This document shows positions 35,593-42,952 of a stretch of DNA of 54,771 nucleotides, one piece after another. Below the pieces are notes generated by a model that did not search any database, was not told the origin of the DNA, and was given only the letters and a program-made list of their open reading frames with translations. Source of the DNA: JAWXUC01 sp044432975 (lineage in GTDB: Bacteria; Pseudomonadota; Alphaproteobacteria; RF32; CAG-239); contig JAWXUC010000010.1 of assembly GCA_044432975.1 (NCBI GenBank), positions 1-54,771 on the forward strand, in the 5' to 3' direction. The translations under genes and the position numbers were made by a program. Position 1 is the stretch's first letter. The number at the start of each line of letters is the position of its first letter.

Positions 35593-35902
35593 TGAGAAGT
35601 ATTTTAATTTATTGAAAGGTGGTAAGAAGACTATTGAGTTGAGGCTTTTTGATGAGAAGCGGGCTTTGATTAAGGTTGGTGATGTGCTGGAGTTTTCTAA
35701 TATTAGCGATGAAAAAGATTGTTTTAAGGCGGTGGTTGTAAAGCTTCATAAGGCGGAAAGTTTTGCCCATTTATGTAACATTATAGATATTTCAAAGGCT
35801 GGATTTGATACTAAAGAGGAATTGTTAAAGGTGCTAGAAGAGTTTTATCCGCTGGAAAAGCAAAAGAAATATGGTGTTGTTGGGATTGAGATTAAAAAAT
35901 AA
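35582..35902 (+). CDS. ASCH domain protein
   Basis: A 106-residue protein beginning MKVDEKYFNLLKGGKKTIELR, with the ASCH hallmark KTIELRLFDEKR and the GDVLEFSN segment, a PUA-like beta-barrel fold. ASCH proteins bind RNA or nucleotides; members such as YqfB deaminate or hydrolyse modified nucleosides. The ATG lies inside the kinase-like gene, so the two overlap by 11 bases and are co-translated. Its role is probably linked to the nucleotide-processing enzymes upstream. Confidence 0.85.
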   Translation: MKVDEKYFNLLKGGKKTIELRLFDEKRALIKVGDVLEFSNISDEKDCFKAVVVKLHKAESFAHLCNIIDISKAGFDTKEELLKVLEEFYPLEKQKKYGVVGIEIKK

Positions 35903-35964
35903 CACTTACGCTAATGTGAATTATGTTTTACAATATAATCTCTTTTACCACAATTTTTTTCCTT

Positions 35965-36837
35965 TTACCAACTATGAGTGAAATGCGAATAATTTGAAAA
36001 TTGTGGGTTTTCTTTTATGGTCGCATTAATTTTTTTTAAGAAAATATTTTTATAATCTGGTAAATAACCTCGTAAAGACACAATGTTATTGCCATGATCT
36101 CCCCAATAAAAAGTTCTAAAATTTAAGTTTTCTATCAAATATTTTTCTTCTTCAATCATTTGCATCGCACTTGCTTGCACAAATTCTCCTGATTTTACTT
36201 GTTGCTCCAAAACTGTACATGGCTGGATTGCGAGCGCCATTGGGGCAAGTTGTTCGGGCTGAATAATATTTAATAAATTTGTCGTGTTTATAATGTGTTC
36301 TTTTGAATAATCTTTTCCACCCAAGCCAAAAATTATTGACGCCAAAACTTCTATCCCTGCTTCTTTGGCTTTTTTTGCTCCTTCGATTGCTTGCTCTGGG
36401 GTTAGATTTTTTTTGACTTTTTTTAAGATTTCCTCGTCGCCAGATTCCAGTCCTGTATAAACAATGCTTAGCCCAGCCTCTTTTAGTTCTTTTAGTTCTT
36501 CTATACTTTTTCTGCGGATGTCATTATATGCAGCATACATGGCTATTTTTTTGCATTCCGGAAAAAGCATTTTAATTTTTTTGATGATTGTTAGCAACAT
36601 TTGCGTCTTAATCACCAAGACGTTGCCGTCTATTAAGAAAAAGCTTTCGATGTGATAATATCTACGCCTTGCTTTTTCAATGTCTTTTAGCACATCTTCA
36701 AGAGGGCGGATTTGAAACTTCTTGTCATCAAACATACTGCAAAATGTGCAAGTATTATGCGAGCAACCAATTGTTGTTTGAATCAAAAAGCTTTCCGCCT
36801 CCATCCATGGGCGATATATTTTGCCAACATACTCCAT
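35965..36837 (-). CDS. Radical SAM protein
   Basis: The 290-residue protein carries C-S-H-N-T-C-T-F-C near 25-33, a CX4CX2C variant of the radical SAM cluster-binding loop that occurs in a known COG1032-like subgroup, followed by the YTGLESGDEEILKKVKK segment and a TIM-barrel of usual length. It should use a 4Fe-4S cluster and S-adenosylmethionine to make a radical; the substrate is unknown. It lies 2 bases from the SDR gene on the same strand and is probably co-transcribed with it. Confidence 0.87.
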   Translation of the reverse strand: MEYVGKIYRPWMEAESFLIQTTIGCSHNTCTFCSMFDDKKFQIRPLEDVLKDIEKARRRYYHIESFFLIDGNVLVIKTQMLLTIIKKIKMLFPECKKIAMYAAYNDIRRKSIEELKELKEAGLSIVYTGLESGDEEILKKVKKNLTPEQAIEGAKKAKEAGIEVLASIIFGLGGKDYSKEHIINTTNLLNIIQPEQLAPMALAIQPCTVLEQQVKSGEFVQASAMQMIEEEKYLIENLNFRTFYWGDHGNNIVSLRGYLPDYKNIFLKKINATIKENPQFSNYSHFTHSW

Positions 36838-36839
36838 TG

Positions 36840-37616
36840 CTATTGTCCTATAATTTGCTGAATTGTCTTTATTACTTCAGCAGATTTAGCTTCATTAAAG
36901 GCATCTGGGTGTGGATTTGCAAAACGAACAGAATCATTATCAAAATATTTACCACTAGAATTGGCAAAAGTTTTATCTAATGCGGCCTCCGTCAAAATTC
37001 TTGCCCCAATATTAACATCTACTCCTTGCATTCCATAAGCATCTTTAACCATTTTGGTACCAAGAAATGACTTTGGATTTATTGATACAAAAACTTTGTC
37101 TGGATATTTGTTTGCAAAATAGTTGGTTACCATAATCAATGCCAACTTGCTCATCGCATAGGTACTATCCGCAGGTAGGTTTGTTTTACCCATTAGTGCA
37201 TTTATATCAACAGTTGTTTGAGCGGCGGATGCTAAATTTATAATTCTCGCACCATCACTTAAAATAGGCAAAAGTTGATCTGTTAGAATATATGGTGCAA
37301 TTGTATTAACTGCAAAACGAATATCTAAGCCGTCTATCGTTCTTGTATCTGCAACCTTAAACACACCTGCATTATTTATTAAGACGTCAATTTTTATCTT
37401 GTCATTTTTAATTTTCTCTGCAAAGTATCTAACATTTTGCATGGTTGATAAATCGCAAATATAACCATTTTTTAATCCTAGGTCTTTGAGTGCTAAATTT
37501 AATTTTTGTTCATCTCGAGCATGAAGAATTACATTTTGCCCCAAATCTGCTAATATTTTTGCAGTTGCAAACCCAAGACCGTCTGAAGCTCCAGTAATTA
37601 AAATTGTCTTTACCAT
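36840..37616 (-). CDS. Short-chain dehydrogenase/reductase
   Basis: A 258-residue classical SDR: TGASDGLG at 8-15 for cofactor binding, NNAG (INNAGVF), a serine in NLASAAQ and the catalytic YAMSK. It reduces or oxidises a small alcohol or ketone with NAD(P). AGGAG precedes the start on the minus strand. The radical SAM gene follows on the same strand after 2 bases. No substrate can be given. Confidence 0.9.
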   Translation of the reverse strand: MVKTILITGASDGLGFATAKILADLGQNVILHARDEQKLNLALKDLGLKNGYICDLSTMQNVRYFAEKIKNDKIKIDVLINNAGVFKVADTRTIDGLDIRFAVNTIAPYILTDQLLPILSDGARIINLASAAQTTVDINALMGKTNLPADSTYAMSKLALIMVTNYFANKYPDKVFVSINPKSFLGTKMVKDAYGMQGVDVNIGARILTEAALDKTFANSSGKYFDNDSVRFANPHPDAFNEAKSAEVIKTIQQIIGQ

Positions 37617-37712
37617 ATTATTTCTCCTTCTTATTACTATAGATAATCACAGCGTTGAAATTCTCAAGGTTAATATTACATAAATTAAGCAATTTATTTA
37701 AAGGAGAAATTT

Positions 37713-38441
37713 ATGCAATATAACACAAAACAAACTGGTAATGGATATGATGATTTGCGTGGTGCTGTAATTAATTATAGCTATGAGGGATTTGATGATT
37801 TTGCTCTGGTAATTTATAACAAAAAGATGAAATGGCTTGGTTTAAGTGCTTATTACAAAGGTATATCTCAAGAGTTTACACCAATGATTTCAAAAATTAA
37901 TGATGACATTTATTATATGTCTTGCATAACCCCTTTGGGGCGTGATGATGTGGTATTAAACTTTGCACATTCGCACGTGCATGCAACATCAAAAGCAGGA
38001 GATTCAACTGTAAATGTACATGGCAAAATTACTCAGTTTAATACTGAAGAAGCTGTTTTTCCGCACGCACAATTAACCAAAGATGCTGATGTTATGAAAA
38101 TAATTGAGAAAAACATTAAAGAGCTTAGTCTTGATCCTCTTGACCCAAATATGCCAATGCCAGAATATGAAGTTGATAAGCAAGCAAAAATAGATTTGGC
38201 AGATAAGCGTATTTTGATTAAAGGTAATGGTGTTACTTATAAATTGAATGTTGCTCATTTTCATATTCATGAAGATGAGGAGAAAAATAATCTTTTTTCT
38301 GCAACAAAAATGGGGGAAAGTGTTTATTTTGTTACATGGATTAAAGGTAATGATAAAAAATCTATGGTTATTGATTTGAGTACCAAACAAGCCTATATCC
38401 ACGATGACGAAGAACATATTTATCCGCTAGAAGTTAAATAG
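37713..38441 (+). CDS. Calycin-like (possibly MoaF-related) protein
   Basis: A 242-residue protein with no signal peptide, preceded by AAGGAG. Two internal regions share a pattern: YEGFDDFALVIYNKKMKWLGL...DDIYYMSCITPL and KLNVAHFHIHEDEE...ESVYFVTWIKGNDKKSMVIDL, which looks like two beta-barrel repeats as in the MoaF/calycin group that binds small molecules. I am not sure of this match. It is expressed alone, divergent from the SDR gene, and followed by a strong terminator. It could be an enzyme or a binding protein; function not assigned. Confidence 0.5.
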   Translation: MQYNTKQTGNGYDDLRGAVINYSYEGFDDFALVIYNKKMKWLGLSAYYKGISQEFTPMISKINDDIYYMSCITPLGRDDVVLNFAHSHVHATSKAGDSTVNVHGKITQFNTEEAVFPHAQLTKDADVMKIIEKNIKELSLDPLDPNMPMPEYEVDKQAKIDLADKRILIKGNGVTYKLNVAHFHIHEDEEKNNLFSATKMGESVYFVTWIKGNDKKSMVIDLSTKQAYIHDDEEHIYPLEVK

Positions 38442-38460
38442 ATTTTGATAGTTTTATAAT

Positions 38461-38500
38461 AGTCCCTGTATATTTTTACATTTTTATACAGGGACTTTTT
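38461..38500 (+). terminator. Rho-independent terminator
   Basis: AGTCCCTGTATA (38461-38472) pairs exactly with TATACAGGGACT (38485-38496), followed by TTTTG. It ends the calycin-like gene transcript 20 bases after its stop. Confidence 0.88.
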
Positions 38501-38533
38501 GTTTCACTTTACAAAAATGCATTTTTAACAGTT

Positions 38534-38609
38534 TTGTAAAGTGAGGTTTATAATGGGGCATCTACAAGTCAGATCGAAAGTAAAGGATAATGCGATAACC
38601 TTTACTTTC
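38534..38609 (+). ncRNA. Candidate small transcript with perfect 11-base hairpin
   Basis: A TATAAT at 38550-38555 is preceded by TTGTAA at 38534 with a short 10-base gap, so the promoter is weak. It is followed by GAAAGTAAAGG (38576-38586) and its exact complement at 38599-38609. There is no T-run after the hairpin. The sequence just downstream of the -10 (ATGGGGCATCTACAAG) recalls the head of repeat A. It may be a small RNA or the terminator of the minus-strand ATPase gene; the evidence is limited. Confidence 0.3.
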
Positions 38610-38636
38610 TCAAATAAGTTGTAAAGAGAACAGCCT

Positions 38637-39833
38637 TTAAATATAACTAACAGGGATGATGTTTAATTCTTTATCAATAGGAATAAATTGTTTTGCAGCG
38701 CATACAATTGCTCCTTTTCCCCTTTTTTTATGGTCTATAATATTAAAATTACTAGCCATCGTTTTTGTAGGTGTTGATGTTTTCTTTATTTCAATAGGAT
38801 AAATTTTGCCATTTTCTTCTATAAGTACGTCAATCTCTTTTCCTAGCGCATCTCTATAAAAATAAATCCAAGGTGTTTTAGCATTATGCCAGTATGATTT
38901 AAGTATTTCAGAAACAACATAAGTTTCAAATAATGCTCCATTGACGCTTGTTTGCTCTGCGACATCGGCATCTTTTATTCCCATTAAATAACTACAAAGA
39001 CCTGTATCTAAAAAATAAAGCTTTGGTGTTTTTATTGCTCGTTTTGTTAAGTTATTAAAATATGGTTGCAAAAGATAAATAAGGCCTGATGTTTCTAATA
39101 CAGAAATCCAACTTTTGACAGTGTTTGGCGATATCCCAACATCATTTGCAATATCATTATAATTTATTGTTTGAGAAGTTCTGCTTGCAATCACTCTTAA
39201 AAATTTTAAAAAATTATTCTCATTGCTAATATTGACAATCTCTCTTATATCTTTTTCAATATAAGTTTTGATATAAGAAGAATAAAATAAATCTTTGGGT
39301 GTCCCATCAACAAGTTGAGGATAAGAACCATTTACAATTTTTTCAAAAATTTCACTTGTGCTAAATATCGGACGCTTTGTTTGCAAATCTATCTCTGGAA
39401 CAAATGAAGCTCTAGTGGTATCTTCTTGTGTTTCAGATATGGAAAAACCTTGCAAATTAATAATTGCGGCTCTTCCTGCTAAGCTTTCTGAAACATTTTT
39501 CATTAAATGAAATTGTTGAGATCCTGTTAACCAGAATTGACCTGTTTGATTGCTTTTATCAACTATTGCTTTTATATAGATAAACAAGTTAGGAGCTTTT
39601 TGAACTTCATCTATTAAAACAGGTGGTTTAAATTTTTCAAAAAATAAAACAGGGTCTTCGGTTGCAAGCAATAGTGCATCCATATCATCAAGACTTACAT
39701 AAGTTCTATTATCCTCTCTTATTTTTTCTAGCAAAGTTGTTTTTCCAACTTGTCTGGGGCCTGTCAAAATAATAACCTTAAAGAACTCATTTGCCTCTTT
39801 TAGTTTCTTTTCTAATGTTCGTTTTAAATACAT
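38637..39833 (-). CDS. AAA ATPase with DUF4143 domain
   Basis: The 398-residue protein has Walker A GPRQVGKT near 22-29, DDMD, the Walker B VLIDEVQKAPNL, LTGSQQFHLM (sensor), then helix-turn-helix-like NDIANDVGISPNTVKSWISVLETSGLIYLL and a C-terminal DUF4143 with nuclease-like GKEIDVLIEENGKIYPIEIKK (PD-(D/E)XK relative). These proteins are common and poorly understood; several are linked to toxin or DNA maintenance functions. I place the start at 39833 after AGGAG; an upstream ATG at 39869 lacks a site. It stands alone next to a perfect inverted repeat. Confidence 0.9.
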   Translation of the reverse strand: MYLKRTLEKKLKEANEFFKVIILTGPRQVGKTTLLEKIREDNRTYVSLDDMDALLLATEDPVLFFEKFKPPVLIDEVQKAPNLFIYIKAIVDKSNQTGQFWLTGSQQFHLMKNVSESLAGRAAIINLQGFSISETQEDTTRASFVPEIDLQTKRPIFSTSEIFEKIVNGSYPQLVDGTPKDLFYSSYIKTYIEKDIREIVNISNENNFLKFLRVIASRTSQTINYNDIANDVGISPNTVKSWISVLETSGLIYLLQPYFNNLTKRAIKTPKLYFLDTGLCSYLMGIKDADVAEQTSVNGALFETYVVSEILKSYWHNAKTPWIYFYRDALGKEIDVLIEENGKIYPIEIKKTSTPTKTMASNFNIIDHKKRGKGAIVCAAKQFIPIDKELNIIPVSYI

Positions 39834-39889
39834 AATACACCTCCTGTTTATGAATATATTATAAATCATAATAATATAAAGTCAATAGA

Positions 39890-39930
39890 TTATTGATAAA
39901 TCCGCAATTGCATTGCGGATTTATCAATAA
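39890..39930. repeat. Perfect 18-base inverted repeat
   Basis: TTATTGATAAATCCGCAA (39890-39907), loop TTGCA, and its exact complement (39913-39930) lie 57 bases upstream of the DUF4143 ATPase start. It is either an operator for that gene or a terminator shielding it. There is no gene ending here to terminate from the left, and T-runs on either side are weak. Bases 39931-40057 show only a G-rich stretch. Confidence 0.65.
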
Positions 39931-40057
39931 TTAAGGTGTCTTTTTGCTCTGGCTGGTAGTCAAGATTTTTGGTGGTTTGGGTGGATTTTGGGGCACTATA
40001 ATGGTCTGAAAATAAGGGTAATTTGGGCAAAACTAGCATTGTTCGCTTATACCTAAC

Positions 40058-40255
40058 CTATCCACCACCATTCCTAACGTCTAGATAATTCTAGGCGTTT
40101 TTTTGTATGTAAAACAAGGCTTTAACAATCAAAAATCATCATTCGAAAGTCGCTTAAAAAAATGACGCCATCCCAGCAAAAGCTCGAATAAGGGATTTGA
40201 TAAGTGCTTGTAATCCTTGCATTTGCTAGGTTTTTAAGCAGAAAAACTCCCACTC
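40058..40255. repeat. Dispersed repeat A, copy 2
   Basis: This copy begins CTATCCACCACCATTCCTA, as in the 44.9 kb copy, has the AACGTCTAGA/TCTAGGCGTT terminator hairpin at 40076-40099 with a T-run, and continues through AAAACAAGGCTTTAA, the ATTCGA...CTCGAAT stem and GTGCTTGTAATCCTTGC, ending at GAAAAACTCCCA. It matches copies 1 and 3 closely. It precedes a small membrane-anchored protein gene, as copy 1 precedes an exported one. Confidence 0.82.
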
Positions 40256-40366
40256 GAGAGTTGTTTAAATTTAGCTGTTTACTTTTTAATTTTAAGATGT
40301 AAAATTTTATATATTAAGATTTAAGTATTGTGTTTTGAACATTTGAAAAAGAATAGGGAAATGACC

Positions 40367-40828
40367 ATGGAAAAAATAAAAGATAAAAAAAATATAATAA
40401 TCATTATTGTTGCTTGCTTGTTGTTTATAATTTTTATTAGTGGCAATGAAGAGAGTTCTCAAAAAACAAATTCTGTTGAGAAGTCTATACAAGTTTTAGA
40501 TGGAAATGAAAGTTTGATTGAAAATGTGAATTTTGTGCTTAATAAAGGTTATAAATTAATTGGAAAACCATATTTTGCTAAGTCAAATGATTATAAAAAG
40601 GTTTACTTTATTGGTGCTTTGGTTGAAAATAGTGGACAAATATATAATTGCATTTGGAGTTCAAACAGTAATGATATGAGTGGAATGACGATGGCGGCTA
40701 ATGATTATGCCGTGCAAGCTTCTAGTATGTCAGACGCTAGATTATCAGATGCAAAAATATCTTCAATGGATAGTGGCTATAGTCAAGTAAATAGAAAAAT
40801 TTTAGATAATTGGTCTAAAATGCAGTGA
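40367..40828 (+). CDS. Small membrane-anchored protein, unknown function
   Basis: A 153-residue protein with one N-terminal hydrophobic helix (about 9-26, IIIIIVACLLFIIFI) after a lysine-rich start, then an exported, largely polar region with two cysteines or fewer. It has no known domain, and no sequence likeness to the exported protein at 15.5 kb, although both have the same flanking repeats. The ATG at 40367 follows AGGGAA; ATG 40361 is an alternative. It probably sits in the inner membrane with the C-terminus outside. Repeat B begins 80 bases after the stop. Confidence 0.6.
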   Translation: MEKIKDKKNIIIIIVACLLFIIFISGNEESSQKTNSVEKSIQVLDGNESLIENVNFVLNKGYKLIGKPYFAKSNDYKKVYFIGALVENSGQIYNCIWSSNSNDMSGMTMAANDYAVQASSMSDARLSDAKISSMDSGYSQVNRKILDNWSKMQ

Positions 40829-40909
40829 GAATAAATATAATTTATAAAACGAAAAAGTAATTTATATACTATTATTTTTAATCTAGATTCAATAATTATA
40901 GTTTTTGTT

Positions 40910-41052
40910 ACAGTCTGTCTATTGTAAAAATCCCAGCGTGTCCATGGTTGGTTTATTATGGTTTATGGATAATCTTATTTAAAAATAATCCTAGAAGGAG
41001 CGACGGCGACGACCCAACAACTGAAAGTTGTCCCATAGGACAAGTTTTTTTA
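40910..41052 (+). ncRNA. Repeat B, copy 2: candidate small RNA with competing hairpins
   Basis: Matches the 16.0 kb copy over about 140 bases, including GTAAAAATCCC, GCGTGTCCA and GAAGGAGCGACGGCGACGA. The 3' end has AACAACT-GAA-AGTTGT and the overlapping TTGTCCCATAGGACAA followed by TTTTTTT. Compared with copy 1 the terminator stem pairs better (GGACAA with TTGTCC), a base-pair-preserving change that supports a functional fold. The YafQ-type toxin gene stop lies 13 bases beyond on the other strand. Confidence 0.5.
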
Positions 41053-41064
41053 GACAATAAGCTT

Positions 41065-41337
41065 TTATTTGAAAAAGTCGTCGTGGGTGCCGGTGCTGAT
41101 TAGGATTAAGTTGTTGTCTTCAATTTTATATAACAGTAACCAATTTTTTTCTATGTGACATTCTCTATAGCCTTGCAAGTTGCCTTTTAGGGCGTGGTCT
41201 TTATATTTGTTTGGAATTACTTTTTGATTTACAAGTAAATCTAGCACAATTTCAAGTTTGCTTAAGTCAAAATGTTTCTTTTGTAATTTTTTAATTTTAT
41301 TCTTAAAACTACTCTCAATTTTGAGGTTTAAAGTCAT
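41065..41337 (-). CDS. YafQ/RelE-type toxin of a type II toxin-antitoxin pair
   Basis: The 90-residue protein has the YafQ-like plan: LKIESSFKNKIKKLQKKHFDL, KDHALKGNLQGYRECHIEKNWLLLYKI and TGTHDDFF, with residues in the H..L..YRECHI..NWLL region corresponding to the catalytic surface. It should cleave mRNA on the ribosome when free. It is the second gene of the pair and its ATG overlaps the antitoxin stop (TAATG). Both genes are intact. Confidence 0.9.
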   Translation of the reverse strand: MTLNLKIESSFKNKIKKLQKKHFDLSKLEIVLDLLVNQKVIPNKYKDHALKGNLQGYRECHIEKNWLLLYKIEDNNLILISTGTHDDFFK

Positions 41338-41609
41338 TAGTTGTCTTCATTCAAAAAATGCATTAAGTTCTCAACACTTCCCATTTGAATAAGATTTTCA
41401 TCATCTTCACTTCTTTTAATTGTGTTTAATGTTTCTGTATTATATTGTTTTTGGGCAGTCAACTCAAAAGGAAAACCTTTGTCCATAACAACCCTTTTAA
41501 AGAAAACCCTAACAGCATCTGTTGTGCTAATGCCAATGGCATTTAATACAGCATCAACATCTTTTTTTAAATTTTCTTCGACTTTAACATTTATTTGAAC
41601 AACACTCAT
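41337..41609 (-). CDS. DinJ/RelB-type antitoxin
   Basis: A 90-residue ribbon-helix-helix protein: VQINVKVEENLKKDVDAVLNAIGISTTDAVRVFFKRVV is the classic RelB/DinJ N-terminal half, and the acidic C-terminal part should wrap the toxin. I chose 41609 as start because GAAGGAG is well placed; an upstream in-frame ATG at 41693 lies in the promoter. It should bind both toxin and its own operator and repress transcription. Confidence 0.9.
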   Translation of the reverse strand: MSVVQINVKVEENLKKDVDAVLNAIGISTTDAVRVFFKRVVMDKGFPFELTAQKQYNTETLNTIKRSEDDENLIQMGSVENLMHFLNEDN

Positions 41610-41640
41610 ATTATTACTCCTTCGTATATTTATATATAGC

Positions 41641-41669
41641 ATTATATATCTATTTATAGCGATTGTCAA
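41641..41669 (-). promoter_or_regulatory. Consensus promoter of the toxin-antitoxin operon
   Basis: On the minus strand TTGACA (41669-41664) and TATAAT (41646-41641) are separated by exactly 17 bases, a perfect sigma-70 promoter. AT-rich repeats (CTATAAATA, CTATATATAAATA) overlap the spacer and start and may be the antitoxin operator. The promoter abuts repeat A copy 3. Confidence 0.8.
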
Positions 41670-41680
41670 TAGATATTTAT

Positions 41681-41908
41681 GATAATGGGTCACTCGTTAG
41701 TTGTAAGCCAACCACCACCAGTTCTAACGTCTAGATAGTTCTAGGCGTTTTTTTGTATGTAAAACAAGGTTTTAAGAGTCAAAAACCATCATTCGAAAGT
41801 CGCTTAAAAAAATGACGACATCCCATCAATTGCTCGAATAAGGGATTCAATAAGTGCTTGTAATCCTTGCATTTGCTTGTTTTTTAGCCTGAAAAACTCC
41901 CATTCGAG
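41681..41908. repeat. Dispersed repeat A, copy 3
   Basis: It has the full head (GATAATGGGTCACTCG... to CCAACCACCACCAGTTC) identical to the 16.2 kb head-only copy, then the terminator hairpin AACGTCTAGA/TCTAGGCGTT (41726-41749) and the body as in copies 1 and 2, ending at GAAAAACTCCCA. It lies between the toxin-antitoxin promoter and the GIY-YIG gene. Nothing else is seen between 41694 and 41983. Confidence 0.83.
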
Positions 41909-41983
41909 TTTAGGAAGCATAAAATAACATTTGCAATAATATTTTTTTAGCTATATTATTATGAAAAATGAAAGGATTAAAAT

Positions 41984-42814
41984 ATGTTAGGCAAAACAAT
42001 ACAGATATTTTTACCAGACGGAAACCCAAAAGGAATTAAAAAAGCATCAATAACAACAGATAAAGTTGAAATAATTTAAATTCCAAGATCATTGGTTGCG
42101 CAAAATTCAAAGATGGTTGATTTTAATGGTGTTTATATTTTAATTGATAATTTAAAAACAGAAACTCCAGAAATATATATAGGCAAAGGTCTTGTTAAAG
42201 ATAGAGCTATTCAACATAATAAAAATAAAGATTTTTGGACAACTCTTTTTGCAATTAGGCTTAAAGATGATACAGGCTTTAATGATGCACATAATAGTTT
42301 TTTAGAAAATTATTTTATAAAGAAAGCAATTGAACTAAAACAATCTATTATGAATGAAAATAAGCAGATCCCTAGGGAACCATCTCTGCCTGATGAGATT
42401 GTTTCTGAACTTATGCATTATATTAATATTATGGAAACATTATTGGCAACTTTGGGATTGAAGTGTTTCCAACCAATTGAAAATCAAAATATAAGCGCAA
42501 AAGATAAATTGTATTGCGAAGACAAATATGGAAGTTATGGAGTTGGCGAGTATTCAGAAGAAGGTTTTGTTTTATATAAAGACACAAAATGCAAGAAAGA
42601 TTTACATCCAGGATCTGATCGTATATCAAAAAGAGATGAATTAATAAAAGATGGCAAGTTGATATTGATTGATGGCGTATATGTACTGCAAGAAAACGTT
42701 TTGTTTTCCTCTGTATCATCTGCTGCAAGTTTAGTTTTAGGTAGGCGTTCAAATGGATGGCTTGAATGGAAAAATAAAAACGGCAAAACATTGGATGAAT
42801 TAGAGAGAAAGTAA
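41984..42814 (+). pseudogene. GIY-YIG/DUF4357-type nuclease gene interrupted by one in-frame TAA
   Basis: The frame starts at ATG 41984 (AAAGGA at 41971-41976) and encodes MLGKTIQIFLPDGNPKGIK, the conserved start of GIY-YIG nucleases with C-terminal DUF4357. TAA at 42077-42079 (codon 32) interrupts it, then the same frame goes on with IPRS, GVYILI...EIYIGKG (GIY-YIG motif), QHNKNKDFW, HNSFLENYFI, and a DUF4357-like end (SVSSAASLVLGRRSNGW). A C-to-T change in CAA would restore it. A restart at TTG 42092 lacks a ribosome site. These proteins occur in defence islands; this copy is probably inactive or translated by rare read-through. Confidence 0.78.
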
Positions 42815-42952
42815 GAAATTAACTATCGCTATTTTGTACATTGCAACCTTTGCTTTACCCTTAAAGAGAAAAAATCTCTTTTATACTTGTATTTTATTTT
42901 TTTGTTATATATAATATTATATTATATTATTTATATTAACAAGGAGAAGACA

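Noticed and set aside
40367..40828. Homology between the two small genes flanked by repeats A and B
   Set aside because: The proteins at 15.5 and 40.4 kb share no sequence beyond an N-terminal hydrophobic stretch, so the likeness is in the flanks only.
42092..42814. Independent gene from TTG 42092
   Set aside because: No ribosome site; the conserved family start lies upstream of the in-frame TAA with a good site.
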